From: an uncultured Muribaculaceae bacterium
GTDB lineage: Bacteria; Bacteroidota; Bacteroidia; Bacteroidales; Muribaculaceae
Direction of reading: 5' to 3'
DNA: 64,000 nt
Assembly (NCBI GenBank): GCA_910585285.1
Contig: CAJUDL010000005.1
Span: forward strand, 40,520 to 104,519
Shown: in pieces, positions 9,654 through 18,880 of the stretch
Numbering within the stretch: position 1 is the first letter of the stretch
Layout of the letters: each line of letters opens with the position of its first letter
Program-made: the position numbers and the translations under genes
Notes under the pieces: generated by a model
Database searches by the model: none
The model's input: only the letters and a program-made list of their open reading frames with translations
What the model was told of the DNA's origin: nothing

Positions 9654-10868
9654 TCAAAACATAGCCGCCACGCGCCTCAGCGCGGCAATAAAGATATCAG
9701 CCTCCTCTTGTGTGTTGTATGCCGCAAAGGAGGCTCTTACTGTACCTGGAATGCCAAATCTCTCCATAAGGGGCTGTGCACAGTGATGACCAGTGCGGAC
9801 TGCCACCCCGAGTTTATCAAGCAAGAGGCCAATATCATAGTTATGGACATCTCCGACATTAAATGAAATCACGGCTGCCTTTTCGGGTGCCTCCCCATAT
9901 ATCTTGATACCAGGAATTTCAAGCAAACCATGGGTAGTATATCTAAGCAATTCCTCTTCGTGCGTACGAATGCTGTCAAGTCCTGTTTCATTAAGAAAAT
10001 CAAGAGCCTTGGAGAAAGCCGCAATATCTATGAAGTCAGGCGTTCCTGCCTCAAATTTAAAGGGAAGGTCAGCAAATGTGGTACCTTTGAAACTTACATG
10101 CTTTATCATCTCCCCGCCTCCTTGATATGGCGGCATGGATTCCAGAAGTGACCGTCGACCATAGAGAACACCTACACCTGTTGGTCCATACATCTTATGG
10201 GATGAGAATGCATAAAAATCGCAGTCAAGATCCTTAACGTCAATCTTAAGATGTGGTGATGCCTGCGCCCCGTCTACCATTGCCGGGACTCCATGCTCAT
10301 GAGCAATACAAATCATCTCTTTCACGGGATTCACTGTGCCGAGAACATTACTGACATGGGTAAATGTTGCAAGAACAGTGCGGTCGTTGAAATATGACTT
10401 GTATTGCTCAAGATCAAGCTCACCTTTATCGTTCACATCTACCACACGGAGCTTTATATCCTTGTGACGCTGAAGAAGCTGCCAAGGAACGATGTTGGCA
10501 TGATGCTCCATTACGGTGAGGATAATTTCGTCGCCGTCTCGAAAACGATCGCCGAAAGATGAAGCTACAAGGTTTATACCCTCCGTTGTGCCTCGTGTAA
10601 AGATGACTTCTTCGATGCTTTCAGCATTTATATAATCCTTGACTTTGCGGCGCGTTTGTTCCTGAAGGTCGGTAGCTTCCTGCGACAACGTATGCACACC
10701 CCGATGCACATTTGCTTTTGTATGCTCATAAAGCGAAGTTATGTTGTCAACAACCAATGCCGGTGTCTGAGAAGTCGCCGTGTTATCGAGATATATAAGC
10801 CTTTTTCCTCCAACTGTTCTCTGAAGAATAGGAAACTGCTCTCTGATTCTTTCTATATCAAAACTCAT
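9654..10868 (-). CDS. sufS: Cysteine desulfurase SufS
   Basis: SufS is a PLP enzyme that takes sulfur from cysteine for Fe-S cluster assembly on the SufBCD scaffold. The 404-residue protein starts FDIERIREQFPIL. It carries the PLP lysine in AFSSHKMYGPTGVGVLYG and the persulfide cysteine Cys363 in RTGHHCAQPLMERFG, typical of group II (SufS) desulfurases. It is the last gene of a sufC-sufD-sufS unit, about 40 bp after sufD. It converges on lgt with no evident terminator between them. Confidence 0.95.
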   Translation of the reverse strand: MSFDIERIREQFPILQRTVGGKRLIYLDNTATSQTPALVVDNITSLYEHTKANVHRGVHTLSQEATDLQEQTRRKVKDYINAESIEEVIFTRGTTEGINLVASSFGDRFRDGDEIILTVMEHHANIVPWQLLQRHKDIKLRVVDVNDKGELDLEQYKSYFNDRTVLATFTHVSNVLGTVNPVKEMICIAHEHGVPAMVDGAQASPHLKIDVKDLDCDFYAFSSHKMYGPTGVGVLYGRRSLLESMPPYQGGGEMIKHVSFKGTTFADLPFKFEAGTPDFIDIAAFSKALDFLNETGLDSIRTHEEELLRYTTHGLLEIPGIKIYGEAPEKAAVISFNVGDVHNYDIGLLLDKLGVAVRTGHHCAQPLMERFGIPGTVRASFAAYNTQEEADIFIAALRRVAAMF

Positions 10869-10909
10869 ATCAATTATACTTACGTCACAGGGCTATCAAT
10901 CATTACTGC

Positions 10910-12262
10910 TTATTTACCGCAACGGGAACACGACGCACACGCCGAACTCTCGCCGGCAAACCTACGTTCCGTCATTAGGCGCAACCGATCGCGCAATGCC
11001 TCAACGCGGATACGGTCAATGATGTCAGCCATGAATGCCTGTTTAAGCAGAAGGCGAGCCGTAGCCTCATCAAGACCGCGAGTACGCATATAAAACATCT
11101 GCATCTCATTGAGCTGACCAATGGCTGTGCCATGCGAACATTTCACATCATCATTGTATATCTCAAGCTCCGGTCTACTTGTCATCTGGGCTTCATTGCT
11201 CCCCACAAGGTTGCGGTTAGACTGATATGCCTCGGTTTTCACGGCGCCGGGAGCAACATAAATTCTTCCCGTGAAAGCACCCTTAGCTTCATCATCAAGT
11301 GTGAATTTAAACAGTTCGTTGGATGCGCAACGCGGTGATGAATGGTCAATACGCGAATAGGTCGAGACTTTTCTATGCGCATCCTCTATGCCCATGCCAT
11401 AGAGATGGAGCTCGGCATCCTCTCCGTTGAAAGACGTATAGTATTCGTTACGGGTTGTGCCATTGAACAAAGTCAGACCATCTATAGAGACATGACTCCC
11501 CGCGTCTTGACAAAGATACAATGCAGATGCACGCGAAGTTTTCTCCGTTGATTCCTCAAGGTTGTAATAATCAAACGAAGCGTTATTGCCCACATGTATT
11601 TCAACTGTCTCAAGAGAAAGGAATTTAAGATCCGGATTCTGCGTATGATCGCACACAAGAAGTGTTGCTTCGGCATCTTCTTCAACAATTATCAGCAGAC
11701 GACGCACAGCCATCAGCGGCATGCCGTTCTCAAGTATGTTTACAAGTTGAATAGGCTTCTCAACTTTCACTCCTTTCTTCACACGCAGATAGAAGCCATC
11801 TTGCGCAAGGAGAGTATTAAGAGCAACAATAGGATTCTTAAGATCAGCTAATTTACCATAATATTCTGCAATCTGCCCGGGATGATCAGTCGCAAACTTT
11901 CTCAGACTCCCAACTTCCACCCCTTCAGGAATAGATTCAAAAGCACCTGCTGTAGCAGCAAAAGTATCATTGACAAGCATGAAAAGTGAAGTGGAAAGCA
12001 TAGGCACATCGCAGCGAAACGTTGCCTGAGGATTAACGTCGATATCAAGTTTTGCAATGTTCAGTCCATAATCTGGAGCAAACATCTCCTCCAAATCGCA
12101 GTTCTCATAGTTGTCGGCACCCACTTTAGGCAGCTTCATATCTTTGAGCATCTGTAATGCAGCTGGTCGCAACGCATTAAGCGGAGCGGCTCCGTTGGCA
12201 TCTATAAGATCATGATGCTTGTCAAATAGATCAAGATATTGTTTTAGCGCGCTCATAGTCAT
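10910..12262 (-). CDS. sufD: Fe-S assembly scaffold subunit SufD
   Basis: SufD pairs with SufB on the SufC ATPase dimer to build Fe-S clusters. The 450-residue protein has the SufBD beta-helix core (RVKKGVKVEKPIQLVNI, then GAFTGRIYVAPGAVKTEAYQ) and the conserved segment EIYNDDVKCSHGTAIGQL. The C-terminus ends in a Cys-rich ACASCSRCGK. The first codons overlap the sufC stop by 4 bp (ATGA). SufB would normally be encoded just upstream of sufC but is not in this stretch. Confidence 0.92.
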   Translation of the reverse strand: MTMSALKQYLDLFDKHHDLIDANGAAPLNALRPAALQMLKDMKLPKVGADNYENCDLEEMFAPDYGLNIAKLDIDVNPQATFRCDVPMLSTSLFMLVNDTFAATAGAFESIPEGVEVGSLRKFATDHPGQIAEYYGKLADLKNPIVALNTLLAQDGFYLRVKKGVKVEKPIQLVNILENGMPLMAVRRLLIIVEEDAEATLLVCDHTQNPDLKFLSLETVEIHVGNNASFDYYNLEESTEKTSRASALYLCQDAGSHVSIDGLTLFNGTTRNEYYTSFNGEDAELHLYGMGIEDAHRKVSTYSRIDHSSPRCASNELFKFTLDDEAKGAFTGRIYVAPGAVKTEAYQSNRNLVGSNEAQMTSRPELEIYNDDVKCSHGTAIGQLNEMQMFYMRTRGLDEATARLLLKQAFMADIIDRIRVEALRDRLRLMTERRFAGESSACASCSRCGK

Positions 12263-13014
12263 TGATTGTCAACTTCCTCCTTAATCCAGTCGTAACCACG
12301 TTTCTCAATTTCGAGAGCGAGTTCCGGACCGCCTGATTTCACAATTCTTCCCTTATAAAGGACATGGATAAATTCCGGTTTTAGATAATCGAGAAGCCGC
12401 TGATAATGGGTAATAACAATAGTTGCGTTATTTTCGCTTTTGAGTTTGTTCACACCTTCAGCAACAACACGAAGCGCATCGACATCAAGTCCGGAGTCTG
12501 TTTCGTCAAGAATAGACAGCTTTGGTTCAAGAACTGCCATCTGGAAGATTTCATTGCGTTTTTTCTCACCTCCCGAAAAACCTTCGTTCACAGAACGTGA
12601 AGCAAGTTTATTATCAAGCTCAACAACAGCGCGCTTCTCACGCATCATTTTCAGGAAATCTGTAGCACTCATCGGAGGCTCATGGAAATACTCACGTTTG
12701 GCATTGACTGCCGCGCGCATGAAATTCACCATAGACACACCCGGAATCTCCACGGGATACTGAAATCCGAGAAACAATCCTTCATGGCTGCGTATCTCCG
12801 GAGGCATCGCAAGAAGGTCTTTGCCATTGAACTCTGCAGAACCTTCTGTGACCTCATATGCCGGATTCCCGGCAAGCACCATTGACAGAGTGGATTTACC
12901 ACTACCATTGGGTCCCATGATAGCATGCACCTCACCGGGACGTATCTCGAGATTCACACCTTTGAGAATCTCCTTACCATTTATCTGAGCGTGTAAGTCT
13001 TTGACTTTTAACAT
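12259..13014 (-). CDS. sufC: Fe-S assembly ATPase SufC
   Basis: SufC is the soluble ABC-type ATPase of the Suf machine. The 251-residue protein shows Walker A GPNGSGKST, the Suf-type signature GFSGGEKKRNEIFQ, Walker B LSILDETDSGLD and the H-loop IVITHYQRLL. It is the first gene of the local suf unit and overlaps sufD by 4 bp. About 440 bp of non-coding sequence separates it from the divergent helicase gene, so it begins a transcription unit that has no sufB. Confidence 0.95.
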   Translation of the reverse strand: MLKVKDLHAQINGKEILKGVNLEIRPGEVHAIMGPNGSGKSTLSMVLAGNPAYEVTEGSAEFNGKDLLAMPPEIRSHEGLFLGFQYPVEIPGVSMVNFMRAAVNAKREYFHEPPMSATDFLKMMREKRAVVELDNKLASRSVNEGFSGGEKKRNEIFQMAVLEPKLSILDETDSGLDVDALRVVAEGVNKLKSENNATIVITHYQRLLDYLKPEFIHVLYKGRIVKSGGPELALEIEKRGYDWIKEEVDNQ

Positions 13015-13271
13015 ATCTTGAAAGTTGCTTAAAGCTTATCCATTAATTTCTATCGAATATACATCGAGTGATTTTCGAAGAAATGACTGAAACCTGTCAT
13101 CTCCTCGGATTTCAAATTGTAAAATTACAAATTATCCCTCACATATAAAACAATTACCTCCCCATTTTGCTCACACTCCCTTTCTATCTCGAATTAAAAG
13201 AAAATACGAGTAATGATGGAATCTTGTCAGAATTTTTTCGTAACTTAGAAGACTCAAACATTGAAATGATT
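13015..13271. promoter_or_regulatory. Divergent sufC / helicase intergenic region with dyad operator candidate
   Basis: This is the left part of a 440-bp gap. It contains the dyad TTGTAA-AA-TTACAA at 13117-13130, about 100 bp upstream of sufC, which could be an operator. No clean TTTG/TAnnTTTG promoter was found on either strand. The right part of the gap is the inverted-end repeat element. Confidence 0.35.
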
Positions 13272-13440
13272 CAACTTTCGCAAGCGTAAAGTTGAAGTTT
13301 ATAAGTTTAATTGCGCAGTGCGCAGTTTATGAGTTTATTTGTTTGATACGAATAAATATAAACTCAGTCATATTCGCATCTGATAAACTTTTAAACTTAT
13401 AAACTATTAAACTTTAAGTTGAAGCTTGCGAAACTTAAAT
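13272..13440 (+). repeat. MITE-like element, copy 1, with 9-bp flanking direct repeats
   Basis: This 169-bp non-coding element has inverted ends: the left starts CAACTTTCGCAAGC and the right ends GCTTGCGAAACTT. Further nested inverted segments (GTTGAAGTTTATAAGTTT against ACTTTAAGTTGAAG) lie inside. GAAATGATT flanks it on both sides (13263-13271 and 13441-13449), which looks like a target-site duplication. The reverse complement of 18709-18878 matches it along almost its full length. It ends 14 bp before the helicase ATG. Confidence 0.75.
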
Positions 13441-13454
13441 GAAATGATTTATCG

Positions 13455-15752
13455 ATGAATTATTTAGAAGAAGAGGATCTGGGCTATGGCGTTGCCGCCG
13501 AACCTGAGACCGTGATGCAGATAAACCGAGAGCTTGACCTCGCGCGCCGTATCGTCGAGGAAACTGGCGCCAATCTTTTCCTAACCGGAAAAGCCGGCAC
13601 TGGAAAAACTACTTTCCTCCGCCGTCTGCGCGAATCATCACGCAAACGTATGGTCGTTCTCGCCCCTACCGGCGTGGCGGCAATCAATGCAGGGGGCATG
13701 ACCATGCATTCTTTCTTTCAACTTCCTTTCTCCCCTTTCATTCCGGGTCGCGGATTCCTTGGCGAAGAGAAACGGTTCTACCGCATGAGCAAAGAAAAAC
13801 GCCGTCTGATAGCCAGTCTCGACCTGATAGTCATCGATGAGATTTCAATGGTGCGTCCAGATACACTTGATGGTATTGACAGATTGCTGCGACGCTTGAG
13901 AGGTATCGACCGTCCGTTTGGCGGTATCCAACTGCTGCTAATCGGCGACCTTCGTCAGCTTGCGCCGGTGGTGCGTCAGGATGAATGGGAAATGCTTCGC
14001 GATTTTTATTCGTCGCCATATTTCTTTGAGAGCCATAGCCTTCGTGATGCCGGTTTCCTGACTGTTGAACTAAAAACCATCTACCGTCAGCAGGATCCGG
14101 AGTTTATTTCTTTGCTAAATGCCGTGCGCGATGGGAACGCAGACAGAGAGGTATTAAACCGGTTGAACATGATGTGTCGTCCGGCTGAACCGGAAGAACA
14201 AGATCTCACAATTCGCCTTACCACCCACAACCGCATCGCTGATGAAACCAATGCCCGCCATCTTGCCATGCTCACAGGCGATGCCGCAGTGTTTGAGGCA
14301 AAGATAAAAGGGAAGTTTCCGGAATCATCATACCCTGCCGACAAATACCTCACTCTAAAGGTAGGTGCCAGAGTAATGTTTATCAAGAATGATTCGGGAT
14401 TCGAACGCCGCTATTATAACGGACTTATAGGCACGGTAACAGGCATCGGAGAAAATTCCGTTTATGTGCTTCCGGATGATGATGACTACGATGCAATTGA
14501 AGTAGGATATGCCGAATGGGAAAACACAAGTTACAGGGTTGATGACGACACCAAAGAGATTGTCCAGCAGATCGATGGAGCCTTCGCCCAGATACCGCTG
14601 CGTCTCGCGTGGGCGATAACAATACACAAAAGTCAGGGACTCACCTTCGATCGTGCGGTAATAGACGCTGAGCAGTCTTTTGCCCCCGGACAGCTCTACG
14701 TAGCGTTAAGTCGTTGCCGCTCGCTCGAAGGAATGCGTCTGGAAACGCGCCTGTCGCAACATGCAGTGATCGTGGATAATGATGTTAATTCTTTCATTGA
14801 CAATTCACGTAAGTCGGCACCGGATGAAACGCAGCTCAACCAGTTGCGTGATGAGTATTTTCGCAGTCTCCTCGCCGAGCTATTTGATTTCAACACGTTG
14901 GGAATAAAGCTACGCGACTTTGCGCGTGTTGTCACCGAATATGTGGCACCCATCTATCCCCAATTGTTTGATTCCTACCGTAGCGTCACCCAACAATTTT
15001 CTGAAAAGATAGAGAATGTTGGCAATAAATTTATTTCAATCTATGCCTCCGCACGCATCGATTCAAATGCCACGGCTGCTAACAATGCTTTTCTGGAGAA
15101 AATAAGCAATGGGTGTCTCTATTTCCTCGATCAACTTGTTCCGATCTGCAAAGTGCTCAACGAGACACCAATGGAACTTGACAATGCGGCATATCAGCAA
15201 CGCCTTTTCACGGCTGCAGATCTTCTATGGTTTGAAATGAACATGAAGAAGACCATACTCAAAGGTCTTACGCAAGAGAATTTCAGCCCCGCAACCTACA
15301 TGAAATACAAAGCTCACGCCGTGCTTGAGGATATGGATGCAACAGTTTCTTCAACTAAAACACCGAGAAGGAGAGCCACAAAAGAGAAAGACTCCACATC
15401 CGGCGACTCCGCAGCAAAGAAACCCAAAGAGAAAAAAGAGAAGAAGCCCAAAGGCTACTCACAGCGCGTAACGCTGCAAATGTTTCGCGATGGCAAAACC
15501 ATCGAAGAGATCGCGGCTGCCCGCGATCTCACACCAGGCACTATCGCAAGCCATCTCGCCGAGATGGTACGTCTTGGCGAAATCAAGTTGGAAGATGTAT
15601 TACCCGAAAGTATACTGGATATGATAGAGGAAGCAATCACTCAGCTACGCAGCGAAGGAAGTTCCATCACCTACACCAACCTTCGCACACTCCTCGCCGA
15701 TTCGCTCCCCCTCCACTACCTCTCCCTCTACTCCCATTCCAACCAGATGTAG
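13455..15752 (+). CDS. Pif1/RecD-like superfamily 1 helicase with C-terminal helix-turn-helix
   Basis: The 765-residue protein is a 5'-3' type DNA helicase by motif. Walker A is GKAGTGKT (45-52), followed by APTGVAAINAGGMTMHSFF, Walker B LIVIDEISMV, QLLLIGDLRQLAPVV and the C-terminal AITIHKSQGLTFDRAV with YVALSRCRSLEG. A linker rich in Lys/Glu (about 625-670) leads to a helix-turn-helix domain (MFRDGKTIEEIAAARDLTPGTIASHL) of the kind found at the end of Bacteroidota helicases. The likely role is genome maintenance or replication past structured DNA. The start lies only 14 bp beyond the repeat element, and no promoter was identified. Confidence 0.85.
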   Translation: MNYLEEEDLGYGVAAEPETVMQINRELDLARRIVEETGANLFLTGKAGTGKTTFLRRLRESSRKRMVVLAPTGVAAINAGGMTMHSFFQLPFSPFIPGRGFLGEEKRFYRMSKEKRRLIASLDLIVIDEISMVRPDTLDGIDRLLRRLRGIDRPFGGIQLLLIGDLRQLAPVVRQDEWEMLRDFYSSPYFFESHSLRDAGFLTVELKTIYRQQDPEFISLLNAVRDGNADREVLNRLNMMCRPAEPEEQDLTIRLTTHNRIADETNARHLAMLTGDAAVFEAKIKGKFPESSYPADKYLTLKVGARVMFIKNDSGFERRYYNGLIGTVTGIGENSVYVLPDDDDYDAIEVGYAEWENTSYRVDDDTKEIVQQIDGAFAQIPLRLAWAITIHKSQGLTFDRAVIDAEQSFAPGQLYVALSRCRSLEGMRLETRLSQHAVIVDNDVNSFIDNSRKSAPDETQLNQLRDEYFRSLLAELFDFNTLGIKLRDFARVVTEYVAPIYPQLFDSYRSVTQQFSEKIENVGNKFISIYASARIDSNATAANNAFLEKISNGCLYFLDQLVPICKVLNETPMELDNAAYQQRLFTAADLLWFEMNMKKTILKGLTQENFSPATYMKYKAHAVLEDMDATVSSTKTPRRRATKEKDSTSGDSAAKKPKEKKEKKPKGYSQRVTLQMFRDGKTIEEIAAARDLTPGTIASHLAEMVRLGEIKLEDVLPESILDMIEEAITQLRSEGSSITYTNLRTLLADSLPLHYLSLYSHSNQM

Positions 15753-15783
15753 TTTGCCCTCTATAGTTAGAAAGTCAGCTATA

Positions 15784-16965
15784 TCAAAAGTCAATGTCGA
15801 AGAAATGTTTCGGTTTAAACCGTTTTGGAGATAGAGAAAGAAGTATTCTATAAATGCTGTCAACACTTCCCTCTTTATGGTAAGGATTTATACCTGACGT
15901 TTGACAGTATTCTCTAACTTCCGGTGAAAGTATATGCCGGAGCGCGGCGCATATATCCTCTTTCTGAGGTGTGCATTCAAACACGGTGTTGCCTCTGGAT
16001 CTCCCTTTCTGGCGGTCACCTATATTTAGTGTCGGGATCCCCAAAGAGGGAGCCTCTATAAGTCCACTTGATGAATTACCAACAACGGCTGCAGCATGTG
16101 CAAGAGCGGAATAATACCTTACTCTCCCAAGCGATTTTACAGCTAAAGCCCTGCCGTGACTTACGGCACACCACTTCTCAGTCATTTCTGCCACAGCTCT
16201 CCCCTCAGCATCGGAATTAGGCATAGTGAAAATCACACATACCTCATTCTCTTTCTTCCCGGCAATTACTGTTTCATCAAGAGCCTCAAGCAACGCATCG
16301 GTCTGCCCGACTGCTTCTCCAGGATGCATGGTGACCGGATGAAATGTCACTACTATGAATCCATCTGCAAGTTTCACCCCGAGACTTTGCGCCAATGCTT
16401 CTTTGCTCATCGGCTTGAAACGGGAAATAGCATCTACTGCCGCACTTCCGACATTAAATACCCGTTCAGGCTCCTCCCCCATCTGAATCACACGTTGGCG
16501 ATACTCCTCCGTTGCCGTGAAATGATATGTGGAAAGCTTGGTAATGGCATGTCGGATGAAATCGTCATATGCTCCTTCCGTGATTTCACCACCATGAAGA
16601 TGAGCAACCGGAATGCCGAATATTGCGGCGGCAGAAGCGGCGGCAAGCATCTCGTAGCGATCTCCGAGAATAAGTATCATATCCGGATTCAAAGAGGCGA
16701 AAGCATTTGCGAAACCATCCATCGCCACACTCATCGCCTTGACAGTTCCTCTTGAAGAATCATCGTCAAGCGGCAGTGGGATTCTTACATCCACGTCAAA
16801 ACCATCTTTTTCTATCTCCTCAACCGTCATTCCATAACGTGGTGAGAGATGCATGTTGGTGGCTATGATTTGCAAACATACTCCATCGGTATCCTTCAAT
16901 CGCTTCATCAGCTCACTGAGGATACCATACTCAGCTCTTGTACCTGTTACTACGCAAATGGTCAT
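15784..16965 (-). CDS. neuC: UDP-GlcNAc 2-epimerase (hydrolysing), NeuC/LegG family
   Basis: The enzyme opens a UDP-HexNAc sugar and releases the free ManNAc-type sugar used by NeuB. The 393-residue protein starts with the family motif CVVTGTRAEYGILSELMKRL and carries MILILGDRYEMLAAA, VAHLHGGEITEGAYDD and a C-terminal GNSSSGLIEAPSLGIPTLNIG. It overlaps neuB by 4 bp, so the two are co-translated. A LegC-type aminotransferase in the same cluster suggests that the natural substrate may be a 2,4-diamino-trideoxy sugar (LegG role) rather than plain UDP-GlcNAc. Confidence 0.88.
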   Translation of the reverse strand: MTICVVTGTRAEYGILSELMKRLKDTDGVCLQIIATNMHLSPRYGMTVEEIEKDGFDVDVRIPLPLDDDSSRGTVKAMSVAMDGFANAFASLNPDMILILGDRYEMLAAASAAAIFGIPVAHLHGGEITEGAYDDFIRHAITKLSTYHFTATEEYRQRVIQMGEEPERVFNVGSAAVDAISRFKPMSKEALAQSLGVKLADGFIVVTFHPVTMHPGEAVGQTDALLEALDETVIAGKKENEVCVIFTMPNSDAEGRAVAEMTEKWCAVSHGRALAVKSLGRVRYYSALAHAAAVVGNSSSGLIEAPSLGIPTLNIGDRQKGRSRGNTVFECTPQKEDICAALRHILSPEVREYCQTSGINPYHKEGSVDSIYRILLSLSPKRFKPKHFFDIDF

Positions 16966-17960
16966 AATAATATCTGCTCGTCGGGGAGAAAGTCGCGAAC
17001 CGCCGGTGTGCCAACGATCTCAAGCCAACGCATAGGTGAGATACCGGTGCCGGGGCGTTTGGTGGTCATATTATCATCGGTAAGAATCTCCCCTTTCTTT
17101 ATATGTCGTGACGCCACTATACTTTTTCGGGCAACTCCTTTGTTGCCAACTTCTGAAGCCGTAGGATGTTTCACCTCACTGCCGAGTGCTTTTTCGATAT
17201 TTCTTATAGCTGAGACCATCGCCTTGAGTTCATGAGGCTCCAATGATGCCTTATGGTCAGGACCGGGAAGATTCCGCGACAAAGTGAAATGTTTCTCTAT
17301 CACGGAAGCACCGAGAGCAGCAGCAGCAATCGGCACCTCAATACCGAGCGTGTGATCAGAAAGTCCTATATTTCCCCCCAACTCCTTCAGCGATAGCATC
17401 GCCCGAAGATTCACGTCCTCCATCGGAGTGGGATATTGTGTGTTGCAATGCAGCAAAGTCATTTTATGCAGATCATTGCCGCACTCATGCAATGCTCTTA
17501 CCGCATCTTTCACTTCCTCCATATCGCACATCCCCGTGGATATTATCACTTCTTCATTATAAGATGCTATTTTACGAAGATAAGGGAAATTGGTAATTTC
17601 TCCTGAAGGGATTTTCCATACATCGATACCAAGCTCATGCAGAAAGTCAATGCTTTCCAGATCAAAAGCCGTAGAAAGGAATTTGATACCTCGTTTCCTA
17701 CAGTGTTCAATCAGTTTCACATGATCCTCCCGACGGAGTTCGAGACGCTTCAGCATAGCCAACTGCGAATCGTCTGCATCCCCTATGTTCCGTTTCTGAT
17801 ATTCAGCCTTACGGGCATCCTTGGTCACAAGATTCTCTGCCTTGAAAGTTTGAAATTTCACATAATCAGCACCGGCATCTGCCGCAGCATCCACCAACTT
17901 CATCGCCGTTTCCAGCGACCCGTTGTGATTCACCCCCGCTTCTGCAATAATCCGCAACAT
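16962..17960 (-). CDS. neuB: Nonulosonic acid synthase (NeuB/LegI family)
   Basis: NeuB-family enzymes condense phosphoenolpyruvate with ManNAc or a 6-deoxy-diamino analogue to give sialic or legionaminic acid. The 332-residue protein has the TIM-barrel start RIIAEAGVNHNGSLETAMKL, YVKFQTFKAENL, IKFLSTAFDLESI and KIPSGEITNFPYL. It ends in an antifreeze-like SAF domain (about 275-332, KSIVASRHIKKGEIL). It is followed by neuC with a 4-bp overlap and preceded by a heptad-repeat region. Which acid is made cannot be told from this sequence. Confidence 0.9.
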   Translation of the reverse strand: MLRIIAEAGVNHNGSLETAMKLVDAAADAGADYVKFQTFKAENLVTKDARKAEYQKRNIGDADDSQLAMLKRLELRREDHVKLIEHCRKRGIKFLSTAFDLESIDFLHELGIDVWKIPSGEITNFPYLRKIASYNEEVIISTGMCDMEEVKDAVRALHECGNDLHKMTLLHCNTQYPTPMEDVNLRAMLSLKELGGNIGLSDHTLGIEVPIAAAALGASVIEKHFTLSRNLPGPDHKASLEPHELKAMVSAIRNIEKALGSEVKHPTASEVGNKGVARKSIVASRHIKKGEILTDDNMTTKRPGTGISPMRWLEIVGTPAVRDFLPDEQILL

Positions 17961-17970
17961 AAATGTATTT

Positions 17971-18072
17971 TGGTTAATAATTAATGGTTAATAATTAATA
18001 ATTTTAGAAACAAAACACCATAAATTCCGAGACTAAAACCATTAACCATTAATTATTAATTATTAATTATTT
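17971..18072. repeat. Intergenic 7-bp repeat, inverted arms (TTAATAA type)
   Basis: The left arm is 17971-18006 (TTAATGG and TTAATAA heptads). The right arm is 18036-18072 (ATTAACC, ATTAATT heptads). They form a long A/T-rich hairpin around a 29-nt centre between the neuD-like gene and neuB. Confidence 0.75.
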
Positions 18073-18699
18073 TACCTTTCTCGCCGGATAGCCGATATAT
18101 GAGCCGGCGGAGAGCGCATCTTTCGCCACTAAAGAACCGGCACCTACAAACACATCGTCACCAACATTAGTGCATTGAACCAGCGTCGCGCCACTTCCGA
18201 TAAAACAGCGTCTTCCTACGCAGCAAGCTCCATTTATCTTTGCTCCCGTGGATACATGTGTATAATCCCCGACTTCGGAGTCATGCTCCACAATTGCTCC
18301 GGTATTGATTATCACGCTGTCGCCGACAACCGCTGAGGAATTGACCACTGCCTGATGCAACACAACCGATCCCTCACCAATCTTTGCATACGGTGAAACG
18401 AATGCAGTGGATGCCACTACTCTTGCCAACGTTCCTCCCGCTTCCTTCACTCTTTCATGAAGTCTCTCTCTGGGCACAGGATTCTCGATGGCTCCCAAAG
18501 TAATCACAAACTCACAATCATTCACAAAAGAGGGAATGTCTTCATCAGTTCCGATCACAGGATATCCAGACACCATCGTGCCTATTCTTTCCGGCATGTC
18601 AAGCACTCCACGGATTTTCATTCCGGCGCTGACTGCCGCATCAATCACCGACCGACAATGTCCCCCTCCCCCAATAAGTATCAATTCCTTATCCATCAT
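18067..18699 (-). CDS. NeuD-family sugar O-/N-acyltransferase (left-handed beta-helix)
   Basis: The 210-residue protein starts with a small nucleotide-binding-like domain (LILIGGGGHCRSVIDAA). It continues as hexapeptide repeats (IGEGSVVLHQAVVNSSAVVGD, then GAIVEHDSEVGDYTHVS) with the conserved catalytic His in EHD. PglD/NeuD-type enzymes transfer acetyl groups from acetyl-CoA to sugars, often N-acetylating a 4-amino sugar in legionaminate or bacillosamine synthesis. Placed between the LegC-like aminotransferase and NeuB, it could acetylate the aminotransferase product (LegH-like). O-acetylation of a finished sialic acid is the alternative. The last codons sit in the neighbouring repeat arm. 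Confidence 0.82.
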   Translation of the reverse strand: MMDKELILIGGGGHCRSVIDAAVSAGMKIRGVLDMPERIGTMVSGYPVIGTDEDIPSFVNDCEFVITLGAIENPVPRERLHERVKEAGGTLARVVASTAFVSPYAKIGEGSVVLHQAVVNSSAVVGDSVIINTGAIVEHDSEVGDYTHVSTGAKINGACCVGRRCFIGSGATLVQCTNVGDDVFVGAGSLVAKDALSAGSYIGYPARKVK

Positions 18700-18708
18700 T
18701 TATTAATT

Positions 18709-18878
18709 TAAGTTTCGCAAGCTTCAACTTAAAGTTTAAAAGTTTAGAAGTTTAAGAGTTTATCCGATGCGAATATGACTGAGTTTTTATTTACATTCCC
18801 TCAGACAAACAAACTTATAAACTGCGCATTGCGCAATTAAACTTATAAACTTCAACTTTTCGCTTGCGAAAGTTGAAT
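18709..18878 (-). repeat. MITE-like element, copy 2 (inverted relative to copy 1)
   Basis: The reverse complement matches copy 1 (13272-13440) along nearly its full length, including the ends (AAGTTTCGCAAGC and GCTTGCGAAAGTT) and the internal motif GACTGAGTTT near 18778. TATTAATT lies on both sides (18701-18708 and 18879-18886), but this overlaps TTAATAA-type repeats and may be chance. It separates the legC-like gene from the neuD-like gene. Confidence 0.72.
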
Positions 18879-18880
18879 TA

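Noticed and set aside
16156..16755. 199-residue ORF antisense to neuC
   Set aside because: No recognisable domain and fully overlaps a conserved enzyme.
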